Source: Fibrobacteraceae bacterium
GTDB lineage: Bacteria > Fibrobacterota > Fibrobacteria > Fibrobacterales > Fibrobacteraceae
Direction of reading: 5' to 3'
Length of the DNA: 64,000 nucleotides
NCBI GenBank assembly: GCA_017631885.1
Contig: JAGBSH010000017.1
Span: 151,044-215,043 of the forward strand
In this document: piece after piece, positions 41,975-50,580 of the stretch
Layout: each line of letters starts with the position of its first letter
Position numbering within the stretch: the first letter of the stretch is position 1
Program-made: the position numbers and the translations under genes
Notes under the pieces: generated by a model
What the model was told of the DNA's origin: nothing
Databases searched by the model: none
What the model saw: only the letters and a program-made list of their open reading frames with translations

Positions 41975-42136
41975 TTAATCCTTTACACAACGGATAGACA
42001 TTTGGTTACTAGTTTGATAACAACCAAATTCCGTTCCACTTAAAAAACAAGAATATATTGAAGAATTTAAAGAATAGTGAGAAGTAGTTAAGTAATAAGC
42101 TGGACGAGAAACTCCTTCTGGAATTGAATAAAAAAA
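41975..42136 (-). pseudogene. Remnant of a Fibrobacter major paralogous domain protein
   Basis: An open stretch of about 53 codons without a start, ending TAA at 41975-41977: FFYSIPEGVSRPAYYLTTSH, then a middle part, and SNQMSIRCVKD at the end. The terminal SxRCVKD and the Ser/Thr/Tyr-rich strands match the end of the Fibrobacter succinogenes major paralogous domain (FISUMP). The 5' part is missing: a terminator of the neighbouring gene abuts it. It is a truncated relic. Confidence 0.6.
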
Positions 42137-42137
42137 T

Positions 42138-42159
42138 AAACCGCCCTGACGGGCGGTTT
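42138..42159 (-). terminator. Terminator of the DUF3332 lipoprotein gene
   Basis: AAACCGCCC-TGAC-GGGCGGTTT on + ; on the minus strand it is followed by a T-rich run (42127-42137). It starts 26 bases beyond the stop codon. Confidence 0.88.
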
Positions 42160-42185
42160 AGAAAAGCTATTTCAATTGTTTGAAA

Positions 42186-42626
42186 TTACTTTGCGCTTAC
42201 GTCGTACTGAGCAACAACGTTACCTTGGTTGTCAAGAGCACGAACGATGTTTTCATCACGTTGGAGAGTGAGGTTAGACTTGTTGCCCTGAGCGTCTGTC
42301 AATTCAACAGAGAGGGAACCATCTGCGTTCTTCACTGCAGCAACTTGGTTACCTTGAGCGTCCTTTTCATAGTAGGTATCGCCAGAAGCAAGTGGGTTTG
42401 AACCTGTCCAGAATTCAACAGTGTTCAAAACAAGACCGTCAACCAAGCCCAAGCAAATGTAATATACAGGAATTACATTCATAACAAAGTGAACAATAGA
42501 ATTGATCCACTTGTCACCAAGGGTTCCGTTCCAGTCATGAAGTTTGTTAAAGCAAGCATTGCTACCATAGCAACCAGTGAAAGCGATAGCAGCGGCACAG
42601 GAAAGAGCGATAAACGCTTTTTTCAT
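42186..42626 (-). CDS. DUF3332 family lipoprotein
   Basis: A 146-residue protein. Signal peptide with lipobox FTGC (Cys19), then NACFNKLHDWNGTLGDKWINSI, a membrane-like helix (FVMNVIPVYYICLGLVDGLVL), and the conserved NTVEFWTGSNPL; these fit DUF3332. The last third repeats a DAQGNQ/DNQGN pattern. Codon choice is more biased than in its neighbours (CGT, AAG, GGT), which suggests high expression. AAGGAG precedes the ATG. Function unknown. Confidence 0.82.
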   Translation of the reverse strand: MKKAFIALSCAAAIAFTGCYGSNACFNKLHDWNGTLGDKWINSIVHFVMNVIPVYYICLGLVDGLVLNTVEFWTGSNPLASGDTYYEKDAQGNQVAAVKNADGSLSVELTDAQGNKSNLTLQRDENIVRALDNQGNVVAQYDVSAK

Positions 42627-42840
42627 AATTTACTCCTTGAAAAAAAGTCCTTTTCTGAAAAGACCCCTATAATTTAGATAAAAATGACTAAGTGAGAATT
42701 TTTTTTTTGCTTTTCCGAAATAAATCACATTTTTTTGTAAAATCATTACGCCAACATAACTCATTCTGGCTCATTCTTTTCTTTTTTTTTACACTTTCTC
42801 GCAAAAAATTTAAATTATAAAGACTTTCTATATAAATTCT

Positions 42841-44430
42841 ATGCTTAAACTATTAAAATTTTTAATAAGAAATAGCTTAACTCAGATACTATTTCTCCAG
42901 TTTATTTTCATCGCCATTCTTAGCGTTGTTTTTTCGTCTTTTTTCAGCAATAAAATTACAGAAGAATACGCTCACAAATTTCACCACACAGAAGAAGTTC
43001 ATTTTAATGAGTTTAATCGTTCTTTCTCCGAAAATTTAAAACGAAGTGAAAAAAACGTAGCTTTGCTTGCTAAAATTCTTTCTTCTTTAAAAGGTGATTA
43101 TACTGTTCTACAAAAAAGTGCGCCATTAAAATATGCCGATTATTTCTCTGGCGAATCTATGGATTTTTTCGACTTGAATGGAAAATGCCTTACTTGCGAA
43201 AATGATTCTATTGCAAATAAAATCTGGAATGGTCTAGATTCTTCAAAATGGATTCATTCCCCTGAATTTACAGGAAGGTTTGTACGCTACCCTGTATATG
43301 ACACCGACAAACTTTTCGGTTATTTTTGCGCTAAAATTTCTCTTGCACGACTTTTCCCTGCATTTTCTACAAACAAAAAATCACAATACGCTTTAGCCGA
43401 CGAAAACAAGAATCTTTTATACGCTTCAAAATCTGCTTCTAGTTTTCTTCTTCAAAAATACATTGAAGAAGCTAGCCAAAGCCATTTAGACAAAGGTTTT
43501 TTAAACGACTCTACCAATTCTAACCATATTTATTTTATTAAAGAAAAAAACTACACTCTTTTCTTTTTACACCAAAATGACCCCGCAGATGAATTAAATA
43601 AATTCCTTTATCTTTCTAACTTAATTATCATTTTGATTATTCTTATATGTTTTGTAAGTAATGCTTTCTTTATTTTTTATCACCTTTTACGCCCAATTAT
43701 AAAAGTCAATCGGAAAATCCAGAAAATTGCAGAAAATAACTGGCAAGGTAAAATCAACCAAAGAACCAGAATCAAAGAATTACGGGAATTGTTTAACATT
43801 CTTGATTCTCAACTCCAACTTATACAAGGCCAACAAAAAACACAAAATGAACACAGAGAATATCTAGAAAAAGAAATCCTGAAAAAAATTGAAGAACTTG
43901 AAAGTGCAAACCAACGCCTTCAAGAAATTTCCAAAACAGATGAACTTACTGGTTTACCCAACAGACGTGACATTAAAGAAAAAATTGCTCTTGAAATTAG
44001 CCGCGCTAAACGCTTCCATAGTAATTTTTCGCTTTTGCTTTTAGACATTGACTATTTCAAAAAAATCAATGATACTTTCGGGCATTTAGCAGGAGATTAT
44101 GTTTTAAAAGAATTTGCAAGCATTGCTCAAAAACTTTTGAGAAAATACGACCATGCGGCTCGATTTGGTGGCGAAGAATTTTTAATTGTTCTCCCAGAAA
44201 CCAATGAAGAATCTGCAAAAATTGTTGCAGAACGTTTCCGTTCTTTTATAGAAGCTTATCCTTTTGATTATAATGGAAACAAACTTCGTATTACAGTTTC
44301 TATCGGTATTGTTTTATTTGACCAAAACATAGGCCTAGAAGGGAGTTTACTTTTAGCCGATAAAGCTCTTTACAGAAGTAAAGAAAACGGGCGAAACCAA
44401 ATCACAGTCTGGACTCCGGATTTAAAATAA
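42841..44430 (+). CDS. Membrane diguanylate cyclase
   Basis: A 529-residue two-helix membrane protein. TM1 about 17-35, a periplasmic sensor of about 220 residues, TM2 about 260-283 (LIIILIILICFVSNAFFIF), a HAMP-like linker (LRPIIKVNRKIQKIAENNW), a coiled coil, and a C-terminal GGDEF domain from about 365. The active site is GGEEF (443-447), so it should be active, and the inhibitory I-site RxxD is present (Arg434, Asp437). It makes c-di-GMP in response to a periplasmic signal that I cannot identify. Single gene. Confidence 0.93.
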   Translation: MLKLLKFLIRNSLTQILFLQFIFIAILSVVFSSFFSNKITEEYAHKFHHTEEVHFNEFNRSFSENLKRSEKNVALLAKILSSLKGDYTVLQKSAPLKYADYFSGESMDFFDLNGKCLTCENDSIANKIWNGLDSSKWIHSPEFTGRFVRYPVYDTDKLFGYFCAKISLARLFPAFSTNKKSQYALADENKNLLYASKSASSFLLQKYIEEASQSHLDKGFLNDSTNSNHIYFIKEKNYTLFFLHQNDPADELNKFLYLSNLIIILIILICFVSNAFFIFYHLLRPIIKVNRKIQKIAENNWQGKINQRTRIKELRELFNILDSQLQLIQGQQKTQNEHREYLEKEILKKIEELESANQRLQEISKTDELTGLPNRRDIKEKIALEISRAKRFHSNFSLLLLDIDYFKKINDTFGHLAGDYVLKEFASIAQKLLRKYDHAARFGGEEFLIVLPETNEESAKIVAERFRSFIEAYPFDYNGNKLRITVSIGIVLFDQNIGLEGSLLLADKALYRSKENGRNQITVWTPDLK

Positions 44431-44441
44431 TTCACCCATTT

Positions 44442-45701
44442 TTAATGCCGTTCATTTTCAAATGGCTTTAAATTTTGAAAAAATGCCAATTCGTTAAAAT
44501 CGGCTTTCAGAATTTCAATGCTTGCTCCAATTAAATAAAGCGAGCCCGTAATCAGAATCGGAGTGCTGACATTCTTTGAAATGTCTTCCAAAAATTCCGG
44601 GCTCATAAGATTTCCTGATTTAACCTTTAACCCGAGATTTTCTATTTCCATTTTTAATGTTTCAACCGGTGTAAAACGTTCATAAGGAGTTCCCGATGGG
44701 TAAAATTCCGAAACGACGTTTGATAGCATCTGAAGCATTTCAGAATGGTCTTTATCTTGTAAAACACCTAGAACCGTAACGAATTTTTCGTTTGGAAAAT
44801 TTTCTTGCATCGCCAGAACCAAACGTTTTACAGCATGCGAATTATGAGCACCATCTAAGATATAACGCAATTTCCCAGATTTATCGTAAAGGAGTTGCAT
44901 GCGCCCCGGCCAAAAAGCTTTTTCTAAAGCTTCTTTTGCTAAAGATTTTGAAAATTCATTTTTTAAAAAGAACCGGGCCGCACTCAAGGCTAAAGTTGCG
45001 TTTTCTGTATAATGCCTTCCCAAATTCTGTAATTTAGGTAAATGAGTTTCAATAACTGAAACGATATTAATGCCTTTTTCTTCTTTGAATTTTTTTAAAG
45101 CCAAAGCCAATTTTTCTGTTAAAGGAAAATGGACTAAATGCGTTTCTTGTTGCATAATTCCCAATTTTTCTAACAAAATTTTTTCTTCTGTATCACCAAG
45201 AATTGCGGTATGTTCAAGTCCAATGCTAGTAAGAACAGTTAAAATTCCTTTTGCCACAGCGGTTGCATCAAATCGCCCGCCAAGGCCAGCTTCAGCCACT
45301 AAAACTTCAATACCTTGTTCTTTACAAATTAAAAACGCAGCTACTGTTAATGTTTCAAAATAAGTCGGAGAAATATTTTCTTTTAAGGCAGCTTCTTTCA
45401 CTTTCAATAAAGCCTGGTTCAATATTTCTTCTGAAACGGGTTCGTCGTTTATCCGAAGGCGTTCACAAAGGCTTATTAAATGAGGACTTGTATAAAGCGC
45501 TACTTTTTTTTGGTGATTTTGCAATATTTTTGAAAGATAAAGAGAAGTAGAACCTTTGCCGTTTGTCCCCACAATGTGAATTGTTGAAAAAGACTTTTCT
45601 GGATTCCCAAGAGCCAGACAAAGTTTTTCTGTGGAGTCTAAACCGGGGCGAACTCCAAATACTTGTAATGATTCTAAAAAAGCAAAACCAGCGAGCAACA
45701 T
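44442..45701 (-). CDS. folC: Folylpolyglutamate / dihydrofolate synthase
   Basis: A 419-residue Mur-ligase-fold enzyme that adds glutamates to folates (and usually also makes dihydrofolate from dihydropteroate). ATP loop HIVGTNGKGSTSLYL near residue 42, LYTSPHLISLCERLRIN, VAEAGLGGRFDATA, ILTVLTSIGLEHTAILGDT, and the C-terminal domain with ILDGAHNSHAV. Folate cofactors feed PanB and Fmt, also in this window. Divergent from argF. Confidence 0.94.
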   Translation of the reverse strand: MLLAGFAFLESLQVFGVRPGLDSTEKLCLALGNPEKSFSTIHIVGTNGKGSTSLYLSKILQNHQKKVALYTSPHLISLCERLRINDEPVSEEILNQALLKVKEAALKENISPTYFETLTVAAFLICKEQGIEVLVAEAGLGGRFDATAVAKGILTVLTSIGLEHTAILGDTEEKILLEKLGIMQQETHLVHFPLTEKLALALKKFKEEKGINIVSVIETHLPKLQNLGRHYTENATLALSAARFFLKNEFSKSLAKEALEKAFWPGRMQLLYDKSGKLRYILDGAHNSHAVKRLVLAMQENFPNEKFVTVLGVLQDKDHSEMLQMLSNVVSEFYPSGTPYERFTPVETLKMEIENLGLKVKSGNLMSPEFLEDISKNVSTPILITGSLYLIGASIEILKADFNELAFFQNLKPFENERH

Positions 45702-45774
45702 AACTCAAATATTAAAAATTCCAACTCATTTGTTTAAAAATTCCCTACTTTTATCGAAAAAAGTGCTTTAACTC

Positions 45775-45803
45775 TTTGCTCTTTTAGAAAAATAATATAT
45801 ATT
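45775..45803 (+). promoter_or_regulatory. Candidate argF promoter
   Basis: TTTGCT (45775-45780), 17 bases, TATATT (45798-45803). The predicted start near 45810 is 15 bases before a terminator-like hairpin. Confidence 0.5.
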
Positions 45804-45824
45804 AGGGTTCTAATTTTGAAAAAT

Positions 45825-45860
45825 GGCCGTCTGCTACACACAGACGTCCTTTTGTTTTTT
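45825..45860 (+). terminator. Terminator-like hairpin in the argF leader
   Basis: GG-C-CGTCTG (45825-45833), loop CTACACA, CAGACG-T-CC (45841-45849), then TTTTGTTTTTT. No gene on this strand ends upstream (folC points away), so it can only act on transcripts from the argF promoter, as an attenuator. No leader peptide with Arg codons is visible. Confidence 0.55.
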
Positions 45861-45887
45861 ATAACAGATACTAAAAGGAATGTCATA

Positions 45888-46826
45888 ATGAACAAAAACA
45901 GACATCTGTTGCGACTTGCGGATTGGACCGAAGAACGTATCGTGGATACGATTGAAACGGCAATTCGTTTAAAAGAAGAATTAAAAACAGGAACCCCCAC
46001 TGCTCCACTTCGTGGAAAATCTGTTGGTATGTTTTTTGAAAAACCTTCGCTTCGCACTATTACGACATTTCAAGTTGGTATAGCCCAACTTGGGGCATTC
46101 CCTGTGCAACTTTCTCCTGATTCTATCGGGCTTGGGAAACGCGAAAGCATTAAAGACGTAGCTCGCTGCCTTTCTCGTTGGGTTGATGCTTTGGTTGTTC
46201 GTTGTTTTAAGCAAGAATTGTTGGAACAACTTGCAGAATACGGCAACATTCCTGTTGTGAATGCTTTGACTGATGATTACCACCCATGCCAAGCTTTTGC
46301 TTTTGCTCAAACTATCCGCGAAAATATCGGAGAATTCCAAGGGAAAACGGTTGCTTTTATTGGCGATGGTAATAATGTGGCAAATTCATTCCTTGCCCTT
46401 TGTGCTAAACTTGGTATGAACTTTACTTTAGCTTGCCCAAAAGGTTTTGAACAGCCAAAAGCTATTGTTGAAGAAGCTCTCCCAGAAATGGCAAAGCGCA
46501 ATTGCTGCTATAAAGTTTTCAATGACCCAAAAGAAGCTGTAAAAAATGCCGATATCCTTTATAGCGATGTCTGGGTTAGTATGGGACAAGAAAGCGAAAA
46601 GGATTCTAAACAGAGTCACTTCTGGCCCTTCCAGATTAACGACGAATTACTTTCTTTTGCTCCAGCACATTGTAAGGTTTCTCACTGTTTGCCGGCTCAC
46701 CGTGGTGAAGAAATTACAGACAGCGTTATGGATAATTTAGATGTGAACCTGAGCTATGAAGAAGCTGAAAACCGTTTACATGCGCATAAAGCAGTTCTTT
46801 GCCAGGTTTTAGAAAAGACTAAGTAA
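45888..46826 (+). CDS. argF: Ornithine carbamoyltransferase
   Basis: A 312-residue transcarbamylase of arginine synthesis. The ATG at 45888 has AAGGAA upstream; the longer in-frame extension covers the leader hairpin and is unlikely. The carbamoyl-phosphate loop reads FEKPSLRTITTF, where the common STRTR/SLRTR has Ile in place of the last Arg. HPCQ appears in DDYHPCQAF, and the ornithine loop HCLPAHRGEEI has the reactive Cys. The deviation could indicate an acylated-ornithine substrate as in some Bacteroidetes, but HCLP favours ornithine. It is preceded by a possible attenuator. Confidence 0.85.
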   Translation: MNKNRHLLRLADWTEERIVDTIETAIRLKEELKTGTPTAPLRGKSVGMFFEKPSLRTITTFQVGIAQLGAFPVQLSPDSIGLGKRESIKDVARCLSRWVDALVVRCFKQELLEQLAEYGNIPVVNALTDDYHPCQAFAFAQTIRENIGEFQGKTVAFIGDGNNVANSFLALCAKLGMNFTLACPKGFEQPKAIVEEALPEMAKRNCCYKVFNDPKEAVKNADILYSDVWVSMGQESEKDSKQSHFWPFQINDELLSFAPAHCKVSHCLPAHRGEEITDSVMDNLDVNLSYEEAENRLHAHKAVLCQVLEKTK

Positions 46827-46843
46827 TATTACCAAGCTTTTAA

Positions 46844-46876
46844 AAGTTCCTCAGCTTTGCTGAGGAACTTTTTTAT
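46844..46876 (+). terminator. argF terminator
   Basis: AAGTTCCTCAGC / GCTGAGGAACTT stem with a 3-base loop and a T run. Confidence 0.9.
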
Positions 46877-46947
46877 TGCCTACATTTTTTCAATTTAAAA
46901 TCCAAGCAATTTCTTTTAATCTGCTAAAATCTGATTTCTGCGTTTAT

Positions 46948-46955
46948 TATATTTG
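46948..46955 (+). promoter_or_regulatory. TATATTTG box before the SpoIID-like gene
   Basis: TATATTTG, 44 bases upstream of the ATG at 47000. It fits the TAnnTTTG pattern seen before several genes here. Confidence 0.4.
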
Positions 46956-46999
46956 GTAAAGAATTTTTGCTTTGTTTTTGTTTGTTCGGAGATACTTTA

Positions 47000-48184
47000 A
47001 TGCCCAAATCTTTTGCTATTCTCATTTTCCTTTGTATATGGGCATTTTCTGGATTGTTATTTGCTTTTGATTCTACAACAAATTTTACCCCTATTCAACA
47101 AAAAAATATTTCAAAAAAAATCCAAGTTTGCCTTTTTCAGAATGAAGCTAAACTTTACACCCTCAAAGGTAATGATACTTTAGAAATTTCTGCAAAAGAA
47201 TCTCAAATCATTATCCGTGAAAAGAAAAAAACAAAACGCACTTCTACACTTAAAATTTCTCATTCTTTATTATCTATTTCTAAAACAAAAAAATTCTCTA
47301 ATTTTTACCCAGGGACTCTTGTTATCACAGCCAATAAAGGAAAATTAACCGTTATAAATGATGTAGATATTGAAGAATATCTACGTGGAGTTGTTCCTTA
47401 TGAAATTGGCAAACTAGATAAAGAACGTTTTGAAGCTTTAAAAGTCCAAGCCATTGCCGCTAGAACTTATGCTTATAGACATTTAGGGAGTAGAAAAGCT
47501 TTGGGTTTTGATGTTTTTGCAGATACAAGAGACCAAGTTTATAATGGCATTTCTGGCGCAACTCCACTTACAGACCAAGCGATACAAGAAACCAAAGGTG
47601 AAATTCTTACTTATAATGGCGAACCTATTCAAGCTTATTACCATTCTACTTGTGGGGGCCATACAGAATCTACCATTGTATGGAATCAGGAATCGCCGCC
47701 TTATTTAAAAGCAACTCCGGACTTACAAACTGATGGAACTCCCTGGTGCTCAGAATCTTCTTATATGAAGTGGGAACGTTCTTTTGATGCCAAAACACTT
47801 GCCTCACTTTTTAAAAGAAACTTAAAAGAAGCGAATGTCAAAAATGCAAAAGATTTTAATAGCATCCGCAACATTATTATTGAAGACACCCATAAAGGCA
47901 AGCGAATAGCTATTCTCTCTGTAATGACAAATAAAGGAAGTTTTTCCGCCCGAGGCGATAAAATTCGCTGGTTGTTTAAAAAAGACGGAGCAATTCTCCC
48001 CTCATCTGCTTTTACAATAAAAAAACAAGGCTCTGAATGGGTTCTTAAAGGTTCTGGCTTCGGACATGGAATCGGAATGTGCCAAATGGGTGTTCGCGCA
48101 AGAGCAAAAGCAGGCCAAAACTATAAAGACATTTTAGAACACTATTATCCTGGCGTTAAAATAGAGCAAGCTTTTTATGAATAA
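47000..48184 (+). CDS. SpoIID/LytB-domain protein
   Basis: A 394-residue exported protein. The ATG at 47000 follows GGAGA and starts a signal peptide (MPKSFAILIFLCIWAFSGLLFA). The SpoIID domain spans about 110-380: DVDIEEYLRGVVPYEI, ALKVQAIAARTYA, DTRDQVYNG, AYYHSTCGGHTES, and the C-terminal GSGFGHGIGMCQMGVRARA. Outside sporulators, relatives act as lytic transglycosylases on denuded glycan strands. The catalytic Glu of SpoIID corresponds to that in PYEIG. Its last 8 bases overlap the methylthiotransferase gene. Confidence 0.88.
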   Translation: MPKSFAILIFLCIWAFSGLLFAFDSTTNFTPIQQKNISKKIQVCLFQNEAKLYTLKGNDTLEISAKESQIIIREKKKTKRTSTLKISHSLLSISKTKKFSNFYPGTLVITANKGKLTVINDVDIEEYLRGVVPYEIGKLDKERFEALKVQAIAARTYAYRHLGSRKALGFDVFADTRDQVYNGISGATPLTDQAIQETKGEILTYNGEPIQAYYHSTCGGHTESTIVWNQESPPYLKATPDLQTDGTPWCSESSYMKWERSFDAKTLASLFKRNLKEANVKNAKDFNSIRNIIIEDTHKGKRIAILSVMTNKGSFSARGDKIRWLFKKDGAILPSSAFTIKKQGSEWVLKGSGFGHGIGMCQMGVRARAKAGQNYKDILEHYYPGVKIEQAFYE

Positions 48185-49469
48185 AATTATTTCCATTTTT
48201 AGTCAAGGGTGCGCCGCCAACTTTGGCGATGGCGAACAAATTGCCCGCTTGTTAGAATCTTGTGGTTACAAGACCGTATTTGCACAAGAAAATGCTGATG
48301 CTTTTTGTTTAAATGTCTGCACGGTAAAAGGCGATTCTACGGCTTTACAACTTTTAAGAAAAATTCAAAACGCAAACTCAAGCGCACCGATTCTTCTAAC
48401 GGGCTGTATTCCGCCAGATTTTGAACAAAAACTTTTGCTAGAAAATTCAAATGTTTCTTTAGCTAATTTAGATGTTTTAAGAAAAAATCCGGACTTGTTA
48501 AACGAATGGCTTAAAGGCAATGGATTCCGAGAAAATTTAAAAGAAAAAACTCCTAGGATTTTTACACCTGGAATGGCGCAAGAATCACCCCATATCGGCA
48601 TTTTAAATATCAGTGATGGTTGTTTAGACGCTTGTTCATTTTGTTCTACACGACTTGTAAAAGGTAAACACCGCAGCGTTTCTCCAGAAAAAATTTTATC
48701 AGAAGCAAAGCGTTATTTAGAAAATGGCTGTAAAGAGCTTTGGTTAACCGGGCAAGACACAAGTTGTTATGGCTTTGATATTGGTACAAACCTTGCTGAA
48801 TTAGCTAAAAAAATCCTTGAACAAAATTCTGGCGATTATAAAATCCGACTTGGTATGGGAAACCCACGCCATTTAGAAAAATATCTTGATGAAATGCTTT
48901 CTGTTTACGAAGACGATCGGATTTATAAATTTATTCATTTGCCTGTTCAAAGCGGGAGCGATTCTGTTTTACAAGCTATGGGCCGCAAACATAATGTTGA
49001 TACTTTCAGAAAAATGGCTGAAGCATTTATTAGCAAATTTTCTTATTTCACATTAAGCACCGACATTATTGTTGGGTTTCCAGGTGAGACTCGTGAAGAT
49101 TTTGAACAAACTTGCAAATTGATTTCTGATTTAAAACCAAGCATTTGTAATATCACGCGGTTTGTAGCGCGCCCAAATACAGTAGCTGAAAAATTGCCAA
49201 ACAAAATACCCGGTAAGGAACAGCATTATCGCTCAGCAACTCTAAGCGAATTATTCCAAAAAATAGCACTAGAAAATAATCTTTCTCGTGTAGGAAAAAC
49301 AACAAAAGTCCTTACAGAAAAAAGTGGACATAGAAACGGCACTTATATTGCTCGCGATGAAGCTTATCGTTCTATTGCATTAAAAGGCTATTACAAACCT
49401 GGCACTTGGTTAAACGTTCAAATTGAAAAAGCAGAAACGTTTGCACTACTTGCCAAAGAAGTTTTATAA
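48177..49469 (+). CDS. Archaeal/eukaryotic-type (CDKAL1-like) tRNA methylthiotransferase
   Basis: A 430-residue radical SAM methylthiotransferase. N-terminal UPF0004 domain with cluster cysteines Cys12, Cys48 (NVCTVKGDS) and Cys77 (LTGCIP). Radical SAM motif CLDACSFC (Cys149, 153, 156). Then KELWLTGQDTSCYGFDIG, HLPVQSGSDSVLQAMGRKH, STDIIVGFPGETREDF and a C-terminal TRAM-like part. 'CTVKG', 'GQDTxxYGxDIG' and 'PxxxNITRFxxRP' are marks of the e-MtaB/CDKAL1 group that makes ms2t6A37 in tRNA, otherwise mainly archaeal and eukaryotic. Bacterial MtaB and MiaB differ at these points. Confidence 0.8.
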   Translation: MNKIISIFSQGCAANFGDGEQIARLLESCGYKTVFAQENADAFCLNVCTVKGDSTALQLLRKIQNANSSAPILLTGCIPPDFEQKLLLENSNVSLANLDVLRKNPDLLNEWLKGNGFRENLKEKTPRIFTPGMAQESPHIGILNISDGCLDACSFCSTRLVKGKHRSVSPEKILSEAKRYLENGCKELWLTGQDTSCYGFDIGTNLAELAKKILEQNSGDYKIRLGMGNPRHLEKYLDEMLSVYEDDRIYKFIHLPVQSGSDSVLQAMGRKHNVDTFRKMAEAFISKFSYFTLSTDIIVGFPGETREDFEQTCKLISDLKPSICNITRFVARPNTVAEKLPNKIPGKEQHYRSATLSELFQKIALENNLSRVGKTTKVLTEKSGHRNGTYIARDEAYRSIALKGYYKPGTWLNVQIEKAETFALLAKEVL

Positions 49470-50573
49470 TTATTCTTGATTTTTATTCGTTTTCTGATTT
49501 TTACTATAATCTTTTTTAAAGAAAGTTTTTTGGCGTTTCATTGAAGCAAATGCTATGCTACTTTTTCTTGCTTGCTCTTGTAAATCAACGGCTACATCAA
49601 ATTCATCGACAATTTCACGGCCAAGAATTTCTTCTAAAACATCTTCTAAACTTGCAATGCCTGCAATACCGCCCCATTCATCAACTACGCCAACAACATG
49701 CCCGCGCTGCTTTAAAAAACGCAACAATAATTTGTCTAATGTTAAACTATCCGGAACAAGTTGAATAGGCCGCATTAATTTTTTCAATGGAATGTCACGC
49801 TTGCCTTCGGCTAAATAATTGTAAGCATCGCGGCGTAAAACTATCCCAAGCCAATCATCTTTCTTTTCGCCATGCAATGGGATTCTTGAAAATGGCCAAT
49901 TACCTCGTGATTCTAATGTTTCACCAATTGTAGAAGCGGCAGGTAAAGAAAACACAACATGCCTTGGAGTCATTACTTTTCTAACGCTAACGGTTTTTAA
50001 CGATAAAATATTTTTGATAACGCTCGCTTGTTGTCTATCTAAAACTTCTTCACGCAATCCTAAAGTCACAAGACTATTTATATCTTCAATACTGACTTCA
50101 GCTTCTTTGTCTGCAGAAGATGTCCAGCGTTTAGTGATAAAAAGACAAAGCCAAATAAGGCCAGTAAACCGCCAGAAAATAGTGATGTAATAAAAAGGTA
50201 CAGCAACAAGCGGAGCAAAAATTCTAGCCTGTTTTACGCCAAACGTTTTAGGTGTGATTTCACCAAATAATAAAATTAAAATAGTAAGTATAATTGGCAA
50301 ACTCATTTGACCAACAGGAGGCAAACGATTTACAGCAAGAGCCGTTGCAAGGGATGCCCCTACCGTATTTGCCACAGTATTTAAAATCAAAACAGATGCA
50401 ATATAAATATCAATATTTTCTTTTACATGCGTAATATATTTAGCTGTAAACTTTTTTTGTTTCTGCAAATTTTCAACCGTCGCAGGTGTTACGCTATAAA
50501 ACGATGCTTCTGTAAGAGAACAAAAGGCTGAAATTAAAATACAGACAAGAACTGTCAAAGCTATTGCTAACAT
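49470..50573 (-). CDS. CNNM/CorC-like hemolysin-family membrane protein
   Basis: A 367-residue protein with an N-terminal DUF21 (CNNM) membrane domain of three to four helices (about residues 1-145; AFCSLTEASFYSV, NTVANTVGASLATALAV, FGEITPKTFGVK) and two CBS domains (about 200-325; SVRKVMTPRHVVFSL, RPIQLVPDSLTLDKLL, GVVDEWGGIAGIASLEDVLEEILG). It lacks the C-terminal CorC_HlyC domain seen in longer members; the tail is basic. Related proteins affect Mg2+/Co2+ transport. It lies 7 bases after the SppA-like gene. Confidence 0.9.
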   Translation of the reverse strand: MLAIALTVLVCILISAFCSLTEASFYSVTPATVENLQKQKKFTAKYITHVKENIDIYIASVLILNTVANTVGASLATALAVNRLPPVGQMSLPIILTILILLFGEITPKTFGVKQARIFAPLVAVPFYYITIFWRFTGLIWLCLFITKRWTSSADKEAEVSIEDINSLVTLGLREEVLDRQQASVIKNILSLKTVSVRKVMTPRHVVFSLPAASTIGETLESRGNWPFSRIPLHGEKKDDWLGIVLRRDAYNYLAEGKRDIPLKKLMRPIQLVPDSLTLDKLLLRFLKQRGHVVGVVDEWGGIAGIASLEDVLEEILGREIVDEFDVAVDLQEQARKSSIAFASMKRQKTFFKKDYSKNQKTNKNQE

Positions 50574-50580
50574 AACACCT

